Below, piece by piece: positions 43,457 to 53,105 of a stretch of DNA of 64,000 nt. Each line of letters starts with the position of its first letter. Positions within the stretch are counted from its first letter, which is position 1. The notes beneath the pieces are model-generated. The model saw only the letters and a list, made by a program, of their open reading frames with translations. It searched no databases and was not told the DNA's origin. The stretch lies in assembly GCA_014138725.1 (NCBI GenBank), contig JACJID010000003.1, forward strand, positions 620,001 to 684,000, given 5' to 3'. A program made the translations under genes and the position numbers. The DNA comes from Kutzneria viridogrisea (GTDB lineage Bacteria; Actinomycetota; Actinomycetes; Mycobacteriales; Pseudonocardiaceae).

Positions 43457-44362
43457 TCAGCGAGCCAGTCGGCGGTCGAACTCAACCGCATGGTGCAACC
43501 GCACCGCCGCCCGGTGCTCCTCGGTCACCGGCGGGGCCTGCGTGCCTGGACTGCTCACCGCGGCCGCCGCGTACGCCAGCGCCTCACCGAGATCGCCGTT
43601 GGCCAGCAGTCCCGCCAGCAGCGCATCCCCCGCACCAACCGTGTTCCGAACGTGCTCGACGCGGACTTCTCCATGCACAGCACCGGATTCGTCCACCAGC
43701 AGGGCCCCGTCGGCGCCGAGGCTGACCAGCACCGCGTTCGCCCCCGCGAAGCGCACCTGGTCGGCGGCCTGCACCACCTCGCCGATCGTGCCGGGCCGCC
43801 GCCCGACCAGGTCCGCCAGCTCGTCCAGGTTCGGCTTCACCAGGGCGGGTCGCGCCGGGATCGCCGCCGACAGCGCCGCCCCCGAGCTGTCCACGACAAC
43901 CGACACCTCGGCCGTGCGGACCAGTTCCGCGTAGAACCCCGACGGCACCCCTGGCGGCAGACTCCCGCTCAGCACAAGCACATCGGCACCCCGCGCCGCC
44001 CGCAGCGCGGCCTGAGCGAGCTCGTCGCATTCCTCAGTGGACAGTCGCGGCCCCGGCTCGTTCAACTTCGTCACCGTGCCGTCCGGCTCCACCACGCTGG
44101 TGTTGACCCGCAGACTGTCCACAATAGACACTGCTTCGCACGGCACGTCCAGCATGGCGCGGAGCTGTTCGCCCACGGCGCCGCCCACCGGCAGCACTGC
44201 CAGTGCCGCGTGTCCGTTGTGCACCAGGGCCCGCGCCACGTTCACGCCCTTGCCGCTGGGTTCCAGCACCGCTTCGCCCACCCGGAGCACCTCACCGCGC
44301 ACCAGGCGGTCCACGGTCACCGTGCGGTCCAGGCTCGGGTTCGGCGTCAGCGTGACGATCAC
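43457..44362 (-). CDS. PfkB-family kinase (1-phosphofructokinase/LacC type)
   Basis: 301 residues with SGKGVNVARAL near residue 38 and the catalytic GAGD motif in RNTVGAGDALLAG near residue 245, the LacC/FruK pattern. It phosphorylates a sugar phosphate (fructose-1-phosphate or tagatose-6-phosphate in relatives). No PTS fructose gene lies nearby, so the real substrate is probably a product of this operon's pathway. Start is four bases inside the preceding DeoR gene. Confidence 0.85.
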   Translation of the reverse strand: MIVTLTPNPSLDRTVTVDRLVRGEVLRVGEAVLEPSGKGVNVARALVHNGHAALAVLPVGGAVGEQLRAMLDVPCEAVSIVDSLRVNTSVVEPDGTVTKLNEPGPRLSTEECDELAQAALRAARGADVLVLSGSLPPGVPSGFYAELVRTAEVSVVVDSSGAALSAAIPARPALVKPNLDELADLVGRRPGTIGEVVQAADQVRFAGANAVLVSLGADGALLVDESGAVHGEVRVEHVRNTVGAGDALLAGLLANGDLGEALAYAAAAVSSPGTQAPPVTEEHRAAVRLHHAVEFDRRLAR

Positions 44363-45129
44363 GCGCGCACCACCCTCGGCCCGTGCGACTCCAGCGCCTC
44401 GGCCAGCTCCGGCGCCAGCCCCGTGTCGGTGATCACCACGTCCACGTCACCGAGGTCGCCGTACCGGTGCAGCCGCACCACACCGATCTTGGAGTGGTCC
44501 ACCAGCAGCACCCGGTGCCGGGCCGCCCGCAGCATCAGCGCCTTCAGCTCGGCCTCCGCGTGGTCCGGCGTGGTCAGCCCGCGCGTGGCCGACAACCCGT
44601 TCGTGCCCAGGAAGGCCACGTCGGCGTAGACCTCGCGCAGCCGCTGCGCCGCCCAGCCGTCCACCTCGCCCAGGGTCGTCGACCTGACCCGCCCGCCCAG
44701 GGTCAGCACCGTCAGGTTCGGCCTCGCCGCCAGCAGCTGGGCCACCGGCAGGGCGGGCGTGATCACCGTGAGCTCGCGGTCCCTGGGCAGCAGTTCCGCG
44801 AACCTCGCCGGGGTCGAGCCGGACTCGATCAGGATGGCGCCCTGCTCGGGCAACTCCGCCAGCGCCGCCTCCGCGATGCGGGCCTTCTCCTGGGTCATGA
44901 CCACCTCGCGGGCGGCCAACTGGTCCTCCAGGCCCCACAGCTCCACCGGGATCGCCCCGCCGTGCACCCGGCGCAGCAGGCCGTGCTCCTCCAGGGTCGT
45001 CAGGTCCCGGCGGATCGTCTCCGGGGTGACCCCCAGCTCCGCGGACAGCGGGGCCACGTCCACCCGCCCCGTGTCCCTGGCCAGCCGCACGATCTGCCGC
45101 TGCCGCTCCCTGGCGTACACCGAGGGCAC
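44359..45129 (-). CDS. DeoR-family transcriptional regulator
   Basis: 256 residues: winged helix RERQRQIVRLARDTGRVDVA..LSAELGVTPETIRRDLTTLE, then the DeoRC sensor domain (ILIESGSTPARFAE, DHSKIG). DeoR proteins sense sugar phosphates and usually control the operon they belong to. It is the first gene of an eight-gene operon ending at 37803, and repeats in its upstream region look like its operator. Confidence 0.85.
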   Translation of the reverse strand: MPSVYARERQRQIVRLARDTGRVDVAPLSAELGVTPETIRRDLTTLEEHGLLRRVHGGAIPVELWGLEDQLAAREVVMTQEKARIAEAALAELPEQGAILIESGSTPARFAELLPRDRELTVITPALPVAQLLAARPNLTVLTLGGRVRSTTLGEVDGWAAQRLREVYADVAFLGTNGLSATRGLTTPDHAEAELKALMLRAARHRVLLVDHSKIGVVRLHRYGDLGDVDVVITDTGLAPELAEALESHGPRVVRA

Positions 45130-45140
45130 CCGCCTCTGTT

Positions 45141-45180
45141 GGTTTCGGTGTTGGTTTGCTTCTGTCTACTTCTGTTTGCC
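45141..45180. promoter_or_regulatory. Candidate DeoR operator
   Basis: Read on this strand, CTTCTGT occurs at 45159-45165 and 45169-45175, a 10-bp direct repeat, flanked by two GGTTT(G/C) copies (45141 and 45153). On the coding strand of the operon this is ACAGAAG twice. Direct repeats of this period are typical of DeoR sites. It lies 12-50 bp upstream of the regulator's start. Confidence 0.5.
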
Positions 45181-45237
45181 CCCGCTCGTCAAGGCCCCAA
45201 ACGCCGTGAAGGTGGCAGGACGGCGACCGCGGGCCGC

Positions 45238-46245
45238 TCACTCCGCCGAGTAAGCGCCGATCTCCAGGTAGGCCGCGAACGTGCCGAGCCAGTGGTCGGC
45301 GCCGTACCCGTTGCCGAAGACGAGGTCCCAGCCGGCGGCACGGTGCGTCTCGGCGGCGGAGGCGGCCAGCGGGGCGAACCGGTGACCGGCGGGCAGGGCT
45401 GCGCCGAGTGAGCGCCAGCACCAGGACCGGGTCAGCGCGAGGCCGATCAGGTGCGACTCGTACGGGTCGGTGGGGTCGGCGACGGGCACCGGCTCACGCA
45501 GCGCCTGCCAGCGCGGGCCTGCCAGGTCGGGCAGGAACGCCTCCAGCCAGGCGGTGAACTCCGCGCCGCCCAGGACCCGGCTCATCAGGTCGGCCTCGAC
45601 GAGCGCGGGCGAGAAGAAGTCGAAGGCGTCGGGCTCGTAGGCGCCGTAGTCGCGGTCGGCGGCGAACCAGCGCAGCGCGGCCTCGGTGCAGGCCTCGGCG
45701 AGTTCGGTGTCGCCGGTGGCGCGGGCGGCGTCGAGCACGAGGCCGGTGGAGAAGGCGCTGTTGGTGTGCGTTCCGACACGGATGGGCAGCCGCGCGGCGC
45801 GGATCCAGTCCAGCCAGCGGCGGCGCAGCATGGCGGTCAGCGGGCGCAGCGCCTCGGCCCAGGGCAGCTCGCCCACCCGCAGTTCGGCGTCGAGCACGAA
45901 CAGCCAGGCCCAGCCGTAGGGCCGCTCCCAGTGCCTGCCCGCATCGCCCGCGAAGAACTCGGCCTCCACCGCGCAGCCCTCGGCGGTGATCAACCGGTCC
46001 AGCACCGCCCTGGCCTGCGCGGCGCCCTCGACCTGCGGGTACAGCCGGAGTAACCGGGTGACCAGCCAGGTCTGGTGCACGCAGGAGTGCCAGTCGAAGG
46101 AACCGGCGAACACGGGATGGCGCACCCGCTGCGGCACCAGCTCGGCCTCGCTGGAGATCACGTGCGTCCAGTGCACGGGGTAGTCACGCTGGAGGTTGGC
46201 CACGGCGAGGGCGAGTAGGCGTTCGGGGTTCACGTCGGCCATCAT
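45238..46245 (-). CDS. DUF2891 family protein
   Basis: 335 residues. FDWHSCVHQTWLVTRLL (about residue 50) and THTNSAFSTGLVLDAAR, plus the C-terminal FGNGYGADHWLGTFAAYL, match DUF2891, an alpha/alpha-barrel-like family related to glycoside-processing enzymes but of unknown function. ATG 46245 or 46242 are equivalent. Divergent from the DAHP synthase gene. Confidence 0.8.
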   Translation of the reverse strand: MMADVNPERLLALAVANLQRDYPVHWTHVISSEAELVPQRVRHPVFAGSFDWHSCVHQTWLVTRLLRLYPQVEGAAQARAVLDRLITAEGCAVEAEFFAGDAGRHWERPYGWAWLFVLDAELRVGELPWAEALRPLTAMLRRRWLDWIRAARLPIRVGTHTNSAFSTGLVLDAARATGDTELAEACTEAALRWFAADRDYGAYEPDAFDFFSPALVEADLMSRVLGGAEFTAWLEAFLPDLAGPRWQALREPVPVADPTDPYESHLIGLALTRSWCWRSLGAALPAGHRFAPLAASAAETHRAAGWDLVFGNGYGADHWLGTFAAYLEIGAYSAE

Positions 46246-46291
46246 GACCCATCCCAAGGTTCGGCCGTTCCGTCCAACCTGCGGGCTCTAG

Positions 46292-48118
<1,827 letters not shown>

Positions 48119-48252
48119 GGTGGTGTTCCCCCTGCGGCGGCGGTGGTGACTTCACCGCCAAGCTCACAGCACGGGGATGAGAACAGCTTCGAGATCAGCT
48201 CAGAGTTGACTGGGAGCTTGTTGTACCGTCAACTTCTTTGGCTCTCGGTAGC

Positions 48253-49218
48253 ATGTGGCGAGTGCGGGACATCGTGATCTTCAGCGGCAGTGCCCACCCC
48301 GAACTCGCAGCCGAGATCTGCGCCCACCTGGAGGTCCCGTTGCACCCGGTGCGGGTGCGGCGGTTCGCCAACGACTGCCTGGAAGTGCAGTTGCAGGCCA
48401 ACTGCCGGGAACGGGACGTGTTCCTGATCCAGCCACTGGTCAAGCCCGTGCAGGACAACCTGGTCGAGCTGCTGCTGATGATCGACGCGGCGCGCGGCGC
48501 CTCGGCGGCCCGGGTCACCGTGGTCATGCCGCACTACTCCTACGCCCGCTCGGACAAGAAGGACGCCCCGCGGATCTCCATCGGCGGGCGCCTGGTGGCC
48601 GACCTGCTGGTCGCTGCGGGGGCGAGCCGGGTGCTGACGATGACCCTGCACTCCCCGCAGGTGCACGGGTTCTTCAGCGTGCCGGTGGACCACCTGCACG
48701 CCCTGCGCGAGCTCGCGGCGCACTTCCGCCGCTACGACCTGTCGAACACCACGGTGGTGTCACCGGACCTGGGCAACGCCAAGGAGGCCTCGCACTTCGC
48801 CCGCATGCTCGGGGTGCCGGTGGCCGCCGGGGCCAAGCAGCGCTTCGCCGACGACAAGGTCGCGATCAGCTCGGTGATCGGCGAGGTCTCCGGCCGCGAC
48901 ATCATCGTGCTCGACGACGAGATCGCCAGGGGCAGCACCGTGCTGGAACTGCTGGACCGCCTGCGCGACCTGGGCGCCAGGACCGTCCGGGTGGCCTGCA
49001 CGCACGGCCTGTTCGCCGGGGGCGCGCTCAAGCGCATCAGCGCCCAGCCCGAGGTGGCCGAGATCGTCTGCACCAACACCGTGCCCATCCCGGAGGAGGA
49101 ACGCGTGCCCGGACTCACGGTCCTGTCGATCGCGCCCGCGCTGGCCGAGGCCGTGCACCGCATCCACGACGGCGAGTCCGTCAGCGCCCTGTTCGACCAG
49201 GCCCCGGCTCAGAGCTGA
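48253..49218 (+). CDS. Divergent ribose-phosphate pyrophosphokinase paralog
   Basis: 321 residues, whole length similar to PRPP synthetase (FSGSAHPELAAEIC.., PYSYARSDKKD-type region, HGFFSVPVDHLH, VVSPDLG, ESVSALF). Several catalytic motifs differ: the DLHxxQ Asp is Thr (TLHSPQVHGFF), the KRR loop is AKQR, and the PRPP-binding loop DDMIDTGGT reads DDEIARGST. It may be a specialised paralog with changed activity or regulation. ATG 48253; GTG 48262 possible. Confidence 0.75.
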   Translation: MWRVRDIVIFSGSAHPELAAEICAHLEVPLHPVRVRRFANDCLEVQLQANCRERDVFLIQPLVKPVQDNLVELLLMIDAARGASAARVTVVMPHYSYARSDKKDAPRISIGGRLVADLLVAAGASRVLTMTLHSPQVHGFFSVPVDHLHALRELAAHFRRYDLSNTTVVSPDLGNAKEASHFARMLGVPVAAGAKQRFADDKVAISSVIGEVSGRDIIVLDDEIARGSTVLELLDRLRDLGARTVRVACTHGLFAGGALKRISAQPEVAEIVCTNTVPIPEEERVPGLTVLSIAPALAEAVHRIHDGESVSALFDQAPAQS

Positions 49219-50660
49219 CTGGACACCGGCCGCTTGGCCGAACGGGTCGGCGCCGGGCCGTCCGCGCCGCCCGTCGCGGGCAGCCGCACCCGCAGCCAGG
49301 CCCCCTCCTGGTGCGGCACCACGCTGGCGTCCCCGCCGTGCGCGGCGGCGATGGCCGCCACGATGCTCAGGCCCAGGCCGGTGCCCTCGCCAGGACCACC
49401 GGTGCGCCGCCGCGAGGCGTCCCCGCGGAAGAACCGCTCGAACACGCGTCCGCGCTGCTCCTCGGCGATGCCGGGGCCGCTGTCCACCACGTCGATCAGC
49501 TCGTACTCCCCGGCCCGCGAGATGCGCAGCTCGGCCGGGGTGCCCGCGGGCGTGTGCGCCCGCACGTTGGCCAGCAGGTTGGCCACCACCTGGTGCAACC
49601 GCGCCCGGTCCCCGCACACGGTGTGCTCCCCCGGCTCGGCCCGCACCCGCACGACCCGGTCCGGGGCGGCGACCCTGGCGTCGGCCACCACGCCCCCGGC
49701 CAGCTCCACCAGGTCCACCGGCTGGCGCTCCAGCGGGCGGCCCTGGTCCAGGCGGGCCAGCAGCAGCAGTTCGTCGACCAGCGCCGCCATGCGCTTGGCC
49801 TCCTCCTCGACCCGGCGCATCGCGTCGGCGAGCTTGTCCGGGTCGCTCAGCGCCCCGTGCCGCACCAGCTGGGCGTAGCCGGTGATCGAGGTCAGCGGGG
49901 TGCGCAGCTCGTGGCTGGCGTCCGCGACGAACTGGCGCAGCCCCTCCTCGGCGGCCTTGCGCTGCGCGAAGGAGTGCTCGATGCGGCCCAGCATCTGGTT
50001 GAGCGAGCCGCCCAGCCGGGCCACCTCGGCGGGCGAGCCGGTGACGTCCACGCGGTGCTGCAACGCGCCGTCGGCGATCAGCTCGGCGGTGTCGGTCATC
50101 CGGTCCAGCGGGCGCAGCACGAAGCGGCTCACCCGCAGCGCCAGCACCGCGGCCAGCACCAGCGCCAGCGCGGTGACCACCGCCTCGATGGCCATCAGCT
50201 GGTACACCGTGGCGTCCGACCACTTCAGCACCTGCGAGACCATCAGGAACCGCCCGTTGGGCAGCTCGGCGAAGGCCGCGCGGAAGTTGTTCTGGTCCCC
50301 GGTCAGGGTCACCGGCGCGGAGGTCGCCGCGTAGCCGCGCAACTGGTCCAGGCCGGGCACCGGCACCCCGGTGACGTTGCCCAGCCGCTGGGCGACCACG
50401 CCCTTGGCGTCGATCACGATCACGGTGCACAGGTCATCGGTGGGCCCCTTGCCCTGCACCCGGCCGTCCGCGCCCACCTTGGCCCTGGACTGGCCCAGCG
50501 CGTCGGAGATCTGCGAGTCGGTGCGCTTGTCCAGGTACGAGCTGAGCGCGACCACGCCCACCACGTCGGCGGTCAGCAGCCCGGCCGCGGTCACCGCCAG
50601 CACCCCGACCAGCAGCCGGGAGCGCAGCGAGGTCAGCTTCGGCAGTCGCACCCCGATCAT
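49209..50660 (-). CDS. OmpR-class sensor histidine kinase
   Basis: 483 residues. N-terminal TM, an extracytoplasmic domain of about 140 residues, a second TM (AIEAVVTALALVLAAVLAL), HAMP, then HisKA with DASHELRTPLTSITG (phospho-accepting His) and HATPase with DSGPGIAEEQRGRVFERFFRG and GTGLGLSIV. ATG overlaps the response regulator stop (ATGA). The pair resembles TcsPR-type two-component systems; the signal is unknown. Confidence 0.85.
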   Translation of the reverse strand: MIGVRLPKLTSLRSRLLVGVLAVTAAGLLTADVVGVVALSSYLDKRTDSQISDALGQSRAKVGADGRVQGKGPTDDLCTVIVIDAKGVVAQRLGNVTGVPVPGLDQLRGYAATSAPVTLTGDQNNFRAAFAELPNGRFLMVSQVLKWSDATVYQLMAIEAVVTALALVLAAVLALRVSRFVLRPLDRMTDTAELIADGALQHRVDVTGSPAEVARLGGSLNQMLGRIEHSFAQRKAAEEGLRQFVADASHELRTPLTSITGYAQLVRHGALSDPDKLADAMRRVEEEAKRMAALVDELLLLARLDQGRPLERQPVDLVELAGGVVADARVAAPDRVVRVRAEPGEHTVCGDRARLHQVVANLLANVRAHTPAGTPAELRISRAGEYELIDVVDSGPGIAEEQRGRVFERFFRGDASRRRTGGPGEGTGLGLSIVAAIAAAHGGDASVVPHQEGAWLRVRLPATGGADGPAPTRSAKRPVSSQL

Positions 50661-51376
50661 CTCCCCCCGCTGGTCTGCACCGCGGAGGCCCGCAGCAGGT
50701 AGCCGACCCCGCGCACGGTGTGGATCAGCGGGTTGTCCTGGTCGTCCAGCTTGCGCCGCAGGTAGTAGATGTAGGTCTCGACGATGCTCGAATCGCCCTG
50801 GAAGTCGTAGTTCCAGACCTGGTCGAGGATCTGCGCGCGGGACAGCACCCGGCCCGCGTTGGTCATCAGGTAGCGCAGCAGCTGGAACTCGGTGGCCGAC
50901 AGCCGGACCAGCTCGCCGTCCTTCCACACCTCGTGGGTGTCCTGGTCCAGCTCCACCGCGCCCACCCGCAGCCGGTTGCTGGCCTGCCGCTCGGTGCGAC
51001 CGCGCTTGAGCAGCACGTTGACCCGGGCGATCAGCTCGTCCAGGTCGAAGGGCTTGGTGACGTAGTCGTCCCCGCCCAGGGTCAGCCCGTGCACCTTGTC
51101 CTCGCTGGCGTCGCGCGCGGTGAGGAACAGCACGGGGGCGTCGATGCCCGCGTCGCGCAGCCGGGTGCACACCCCGAACCCGTCCAGGTCGGGCAGCATC
51201 ACGTCCAGCACGATCACGTCCGGCCGGTAGGCGACCGCCTGCTCGAGGGCCTCCCGGCCGTTGACCGCGGCGGCCACGTCGAAGCCGACGAACTTCAGCG
51301 CCGTGCTGAGCAGGTTGACGATGTTGGGCTCGTCGTCGACCACCAGGACCCTGGTCTGCGCGGAGGAAGTGGACAC
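50657..51376 (-). CDS. OmpR/PhoB-type response regulator
   Basis: 239 residues. Receiver: VLVVDDEPNI, phospho-acceptor Asp in DVIVLDVMLPDLDG, Lys in DYVTKPFD; winged-helix C-terminal domain with LSATEFQLLRYLM and VETYIYYLRRKLD. Pairs with the downstream kinase, with a four-base overlap. A separate small peptide gene and a terminator lie immediately upstream. Confidence 0.9.
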   Translation of the reverse strand: MSTSSAQTRVLVVDDEPNIVNLLSTALKFVGFDVAAAVNGREALEQAVAYRPDVIVLDVMLPDLDGFGVCTRLRDAGIDAPVLFLTARDASEDKVHGLTLGGDDYVTKPFDLDELIARVNVLLKRGRTERQASNRLRVGAVELDQDTHEVWKDGELVRLSATEFQLLRYLMTNAGRVLSRAQILDQVWNYDFQGDSSIVETYIYYLRRKLDDQDNPLIHTVRGVGYLLRASAVQTSGGR

Positions 51377-51386
51377 CCCTCCATTA

Positions 51387-51416
51387 GAGCAGCCCCGTCG
51401 TCCGACGGGGCTGCTC
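51387..51416 (-). terminator. Strong terminator of the small peptide transcript
   Basis: A perfect 14-bp stem (GAGCAGCCCCGTCG at 51387-51400 and its complement at 51403-51416) with a two-base gap lies 10 bp downstream of the peptide stop codon (gene on the minus strand) and upstream of the response regulator start, insulating the two. Confidence 0.7.
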
Positions 51417-51425
51417 CAGGACAGA

Positions 51426-51509
51426 TCACTTGCCGACCGGCCAGGGCTTGGGGAACGGGCCCAGCGCGCGGAGGCAGCCGCCCACCCTCAGGAGGCGCAT
51501 CTTTGTCAT
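51426..51509 (-). CDS. 27-residue peptide with strong ribosome-binding site
   Basis: The frame reads MTKMRLLRVGG, then CLRALG, ending PFPKPWPVGK: a cationic N-terminal half and a Pro/Trp C-terminal half. AAAGGAGG, a full match to the anti-Shine-Dalgarno sequence, lies 8 bases before the ATG, and a strong terminator follows the stop, so it is a self-contained small gene. It may be a leader, signalling or antimicrobial peptide; a Gly-Gly at residues 10-11 followed by Cys could be a processing site. No modifying enzymes are adjacent. Confidence 0.55.
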   Translation of the reverse strand: MTKMRLLRVGGCLRALGPFPKPWPVGK

Positions 51510-51659
51510 CGTTTTTTCCTCCTTTCGGGCAGGACGAACATTCGCATCACCGAAATCGTTCGGAACGCGAATCAATGATGGGTAAAAGTCGGGTCGAAGT
51601 GAGCAGAAGGGTCCGCTCTTCCAGGTGAGCAACCAGCCACGACAACGCCACCGCCAGCG

Positions 51660-51686
51660 CTCGGGCAGGACGGGATTCGAACCCGC
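51660..51686 (-). other. tRNA 3'-end-like fragment
   Basis: Read on the minus strand, GCGGGTTCGAATCCCGTCC followed by TGCCCGA is a textbook T-arm (GCGGG / TTCGAAT / CCCGT) plus acceptor 3' strand. No matching D-arm, anticodon arm or 5' acceptor strand can be folded in the preceding 80 bases, so this is not a complete tRNA. It may be the remnant of an attachment site or of a disrupted tRNA. The rest of the 51510-51880 gap contains no convincing gene. Confidence 0.45.
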
Positions 51687-51812
51687 ACAGACCCCCAGCA
51701 CGCACACGCACCACTTCGACCCGACCGGCATCGCCCGGATCACCTCATCGGTGCGCAGGGCTCCTCTCGGCCGAGCACCAGGAACTTTCCTTCGCTCGCC
51801 ATGACACAAGAA

Positions 51813-51846
51813 TGCCCGGATCCGAGGATCCGGGCAATCTCTTTTT
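51813..51846 (+). terminator. Rho-independent terminator pointing rightwards
   Basis: TGCCCGGATCC (51813-51823) pairs with GGATCCGGGCA (51826-51836), followed by ATCTCTTTTT, a genuine U-tract, rare in this GC-rich region. It points along the plus strand, but no plus-strand gene is annotated in the 300 bases before it, so it may end an unannotated small RNA. Confidence 0.6.
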
Positions 51847-51886
51847 CAGAACTCGTTGTCAGCCGATGGCTGATTAGCCGCCGCGC

Positions 51887-51984
51887 CGATCGTTCGGCTT
51901 CGCAGGCTCAGCCACTGCGCTCGATCGTTCGGCTTCGCAGGCTCAGCCACTGCGCTCGATCGTTCGGCTTCGCAAGCTCAGCCG
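51887..51984. repeat. 35-bp tandem repeat overlapping pfkA 3' end
   Basis: Two identical copies of a 35-bp unit beginning CGATCGTTCGGCTTCGCAGG (51887-51921, 51922-51956) and a third partial copy (51957-51984) that contains the pfkA stop codon. The third copy forms a TTCGGCT..AGCCGAA hairpin with the pfkA end, so the array looks like duplication of the gene's own terminator. Confidence 0.85.
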
Positions 51985-53003
51985 AAGAAGACCTCGGCCT
52001 CTTCGTACCGGTGCAGCGGCACGGTCTTCAGCTCGGCGGTGGCCTCCGACAGCTTCACCCGGACGATATCGGTGCCGTGCAGGGCCACCATCACGCCGAA
52101 GTCGCCCTCGGCCACGGCGTCCACCGCGTGCAGGCCGAAGCGGGTGGCCAGCACCCGGTCGTAGGCGGTGGGGGTGCCGCCGCGCTGCACGTGGCCGAGC
52201 ACGACCGCGCGGGACTCCTTGCCGGTGCGCTGCGCGATCTCCTCGGCCAGCCAGGTGCCCACGCCGCCGAGCCGGACGTGCCCGAAGGCGTCCTTCTCAC
52301 CGGAGGTCAGCACCTCGGCCCCGCCCTCGGGCATGGCGCCCTCGGCCACCACGATGATCGGGGCGTACTGGCGCTCGAAGCGGCGCTGGGTCCACTCCAC
52401 GACCTTGTCCACGCTGAACTGGCGCTCGGGCACCAGGATGACGTTGGCGCCGCCGGCCAGGCCCGAGTGCAGGGCGATCCAGCCCGCGTGGCGGCCCATG
52501 ACCTCCACGACCAGCGCGCGGTGGTGCGACTCGGCGGTGGTGCGCAGCCGGTCGATCGCCTCGGTGGCGATGTGCACCGCGGTGTCGAAGCCGAAGGTGT
52601 AGTCGGTGTTGCCCAGGTCGTTGTCGATCGTCTTGGGCACGCCGACCACCGGCACGCCGTCGTCGGTCAGCCGCTTGGCCACGCCGAGGGTGTCCTCGCC
52701 GCCGATGGCCACCAGCGCGTCGACCCCGTGCTCGGCCAGCACCTTCTTGATCTGGCCGACCCCGCCGTCGACCTTGTACGGGTTGGTCCGCGAGGACCCG
52801 AGGATCGTGCCGCCCCTGGCCAGGATCTCCTCGACCTCGTCCAGGCCCAGCTGCTTGGTCAGGCCCTCCATCGGACCCTTCCAGCCGTTGCGGAAGCCCA
52901 CGACCTCCCAGCCGTGCACCTCGATGCCCTTGCGGACCACAGCGCGGATCACCGCGTTCAGGCCGGGACAGTCGCCACCGCCGGTGAGCACACCGATGCG
53001 CAT
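51978..53003 (-). CDS. 6-Phosphofructokinase, PPi-dependent type
   Basis: 341 residues. GGGDCPGLNAVIR opens the nucleotide-binding domain; the two specificity sites read GGEDTLG (Asp at the position equivalent to Gly104) and VPKTIDNDL (Lys in place of Gly124). Asp plus Lys at these sites is the known signature of pyrophosphate-dependent phosphofructokinases, as in Amycolatopsis methanolica. It phosphorylates fructose-6-phosphate reversibly in glycolysis. The stop lies within a tandem repeat. Confidence 0.85.
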   Translation of the reverse strand: MRIGVLTGGGDCPGLNAVIRAVVRKGIEVHGWEVVGFRNGWKGPMEGLTKQLGLDEVEEILARGGTILGSSRTNPYKVDGGVGQIKKVLAEHGVDALVAIGGEDTLGVAKRLTDDGVPVVGVPKTIDNDLGNTDYTFGFDTAVHIATEAIDRLRTTAESHHRALVVEVMGRHAGWIALHSGLAGGANVILVPERQFSVDKVVEWTQRRFERQYAPIIVVAEGAMPEGGAEVLTSGEKDAFGHVRLGGVGTWLAEEIAQRTGKESRAVVLGHVQRGGTPTAYDRVLATRFGLHAVDAVAEGDFGVMVALHGTDIVRVKLSEATAELKTVPLHRYEEAEVFFG

Positions 53004-53105
53004 CTACTCGCCTCTCTCAACAGTCCAAGGGGGTGTGGTCGGCATCACTGGCGACCTGTTAACACAGGGTTTCACGGACTGTATCGGTGCAGCAAGCATG
53101 ACCTG

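Noticed and set aside
42524-44629. 701-residue plus-strand open frame
   Set aside because: Antisense to the dehydrogenase and PfkB genes, which have intact catalytic motifs; the plus-frame protein is His/Arg/Gln-rich noise.
48255-50702. 815-residue plus-strand open frame
   Set aside because: A GC-rich shadow frame across the PRPP-synthetase-like gene and antisense to the histidine kinase; composition is Arg/Gly/Gln-rich with no domain.
51640-51780. Complete tRNA gene on the minus strand
   Set aside because: Only the T-arm and 3' acceptor strand are recognisable; no D-arm, anticodon stem or matching 5' acceptor could be folded, so it is listed as a fragment.
51426-51809. 127-residue protein instead of the 27-residue peptide
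   Set aside because: The upstream 100 residues read through the tRNA-like segment and have no protein character, while the strong ribosome-binding site is directly before codon 101 of that frame.
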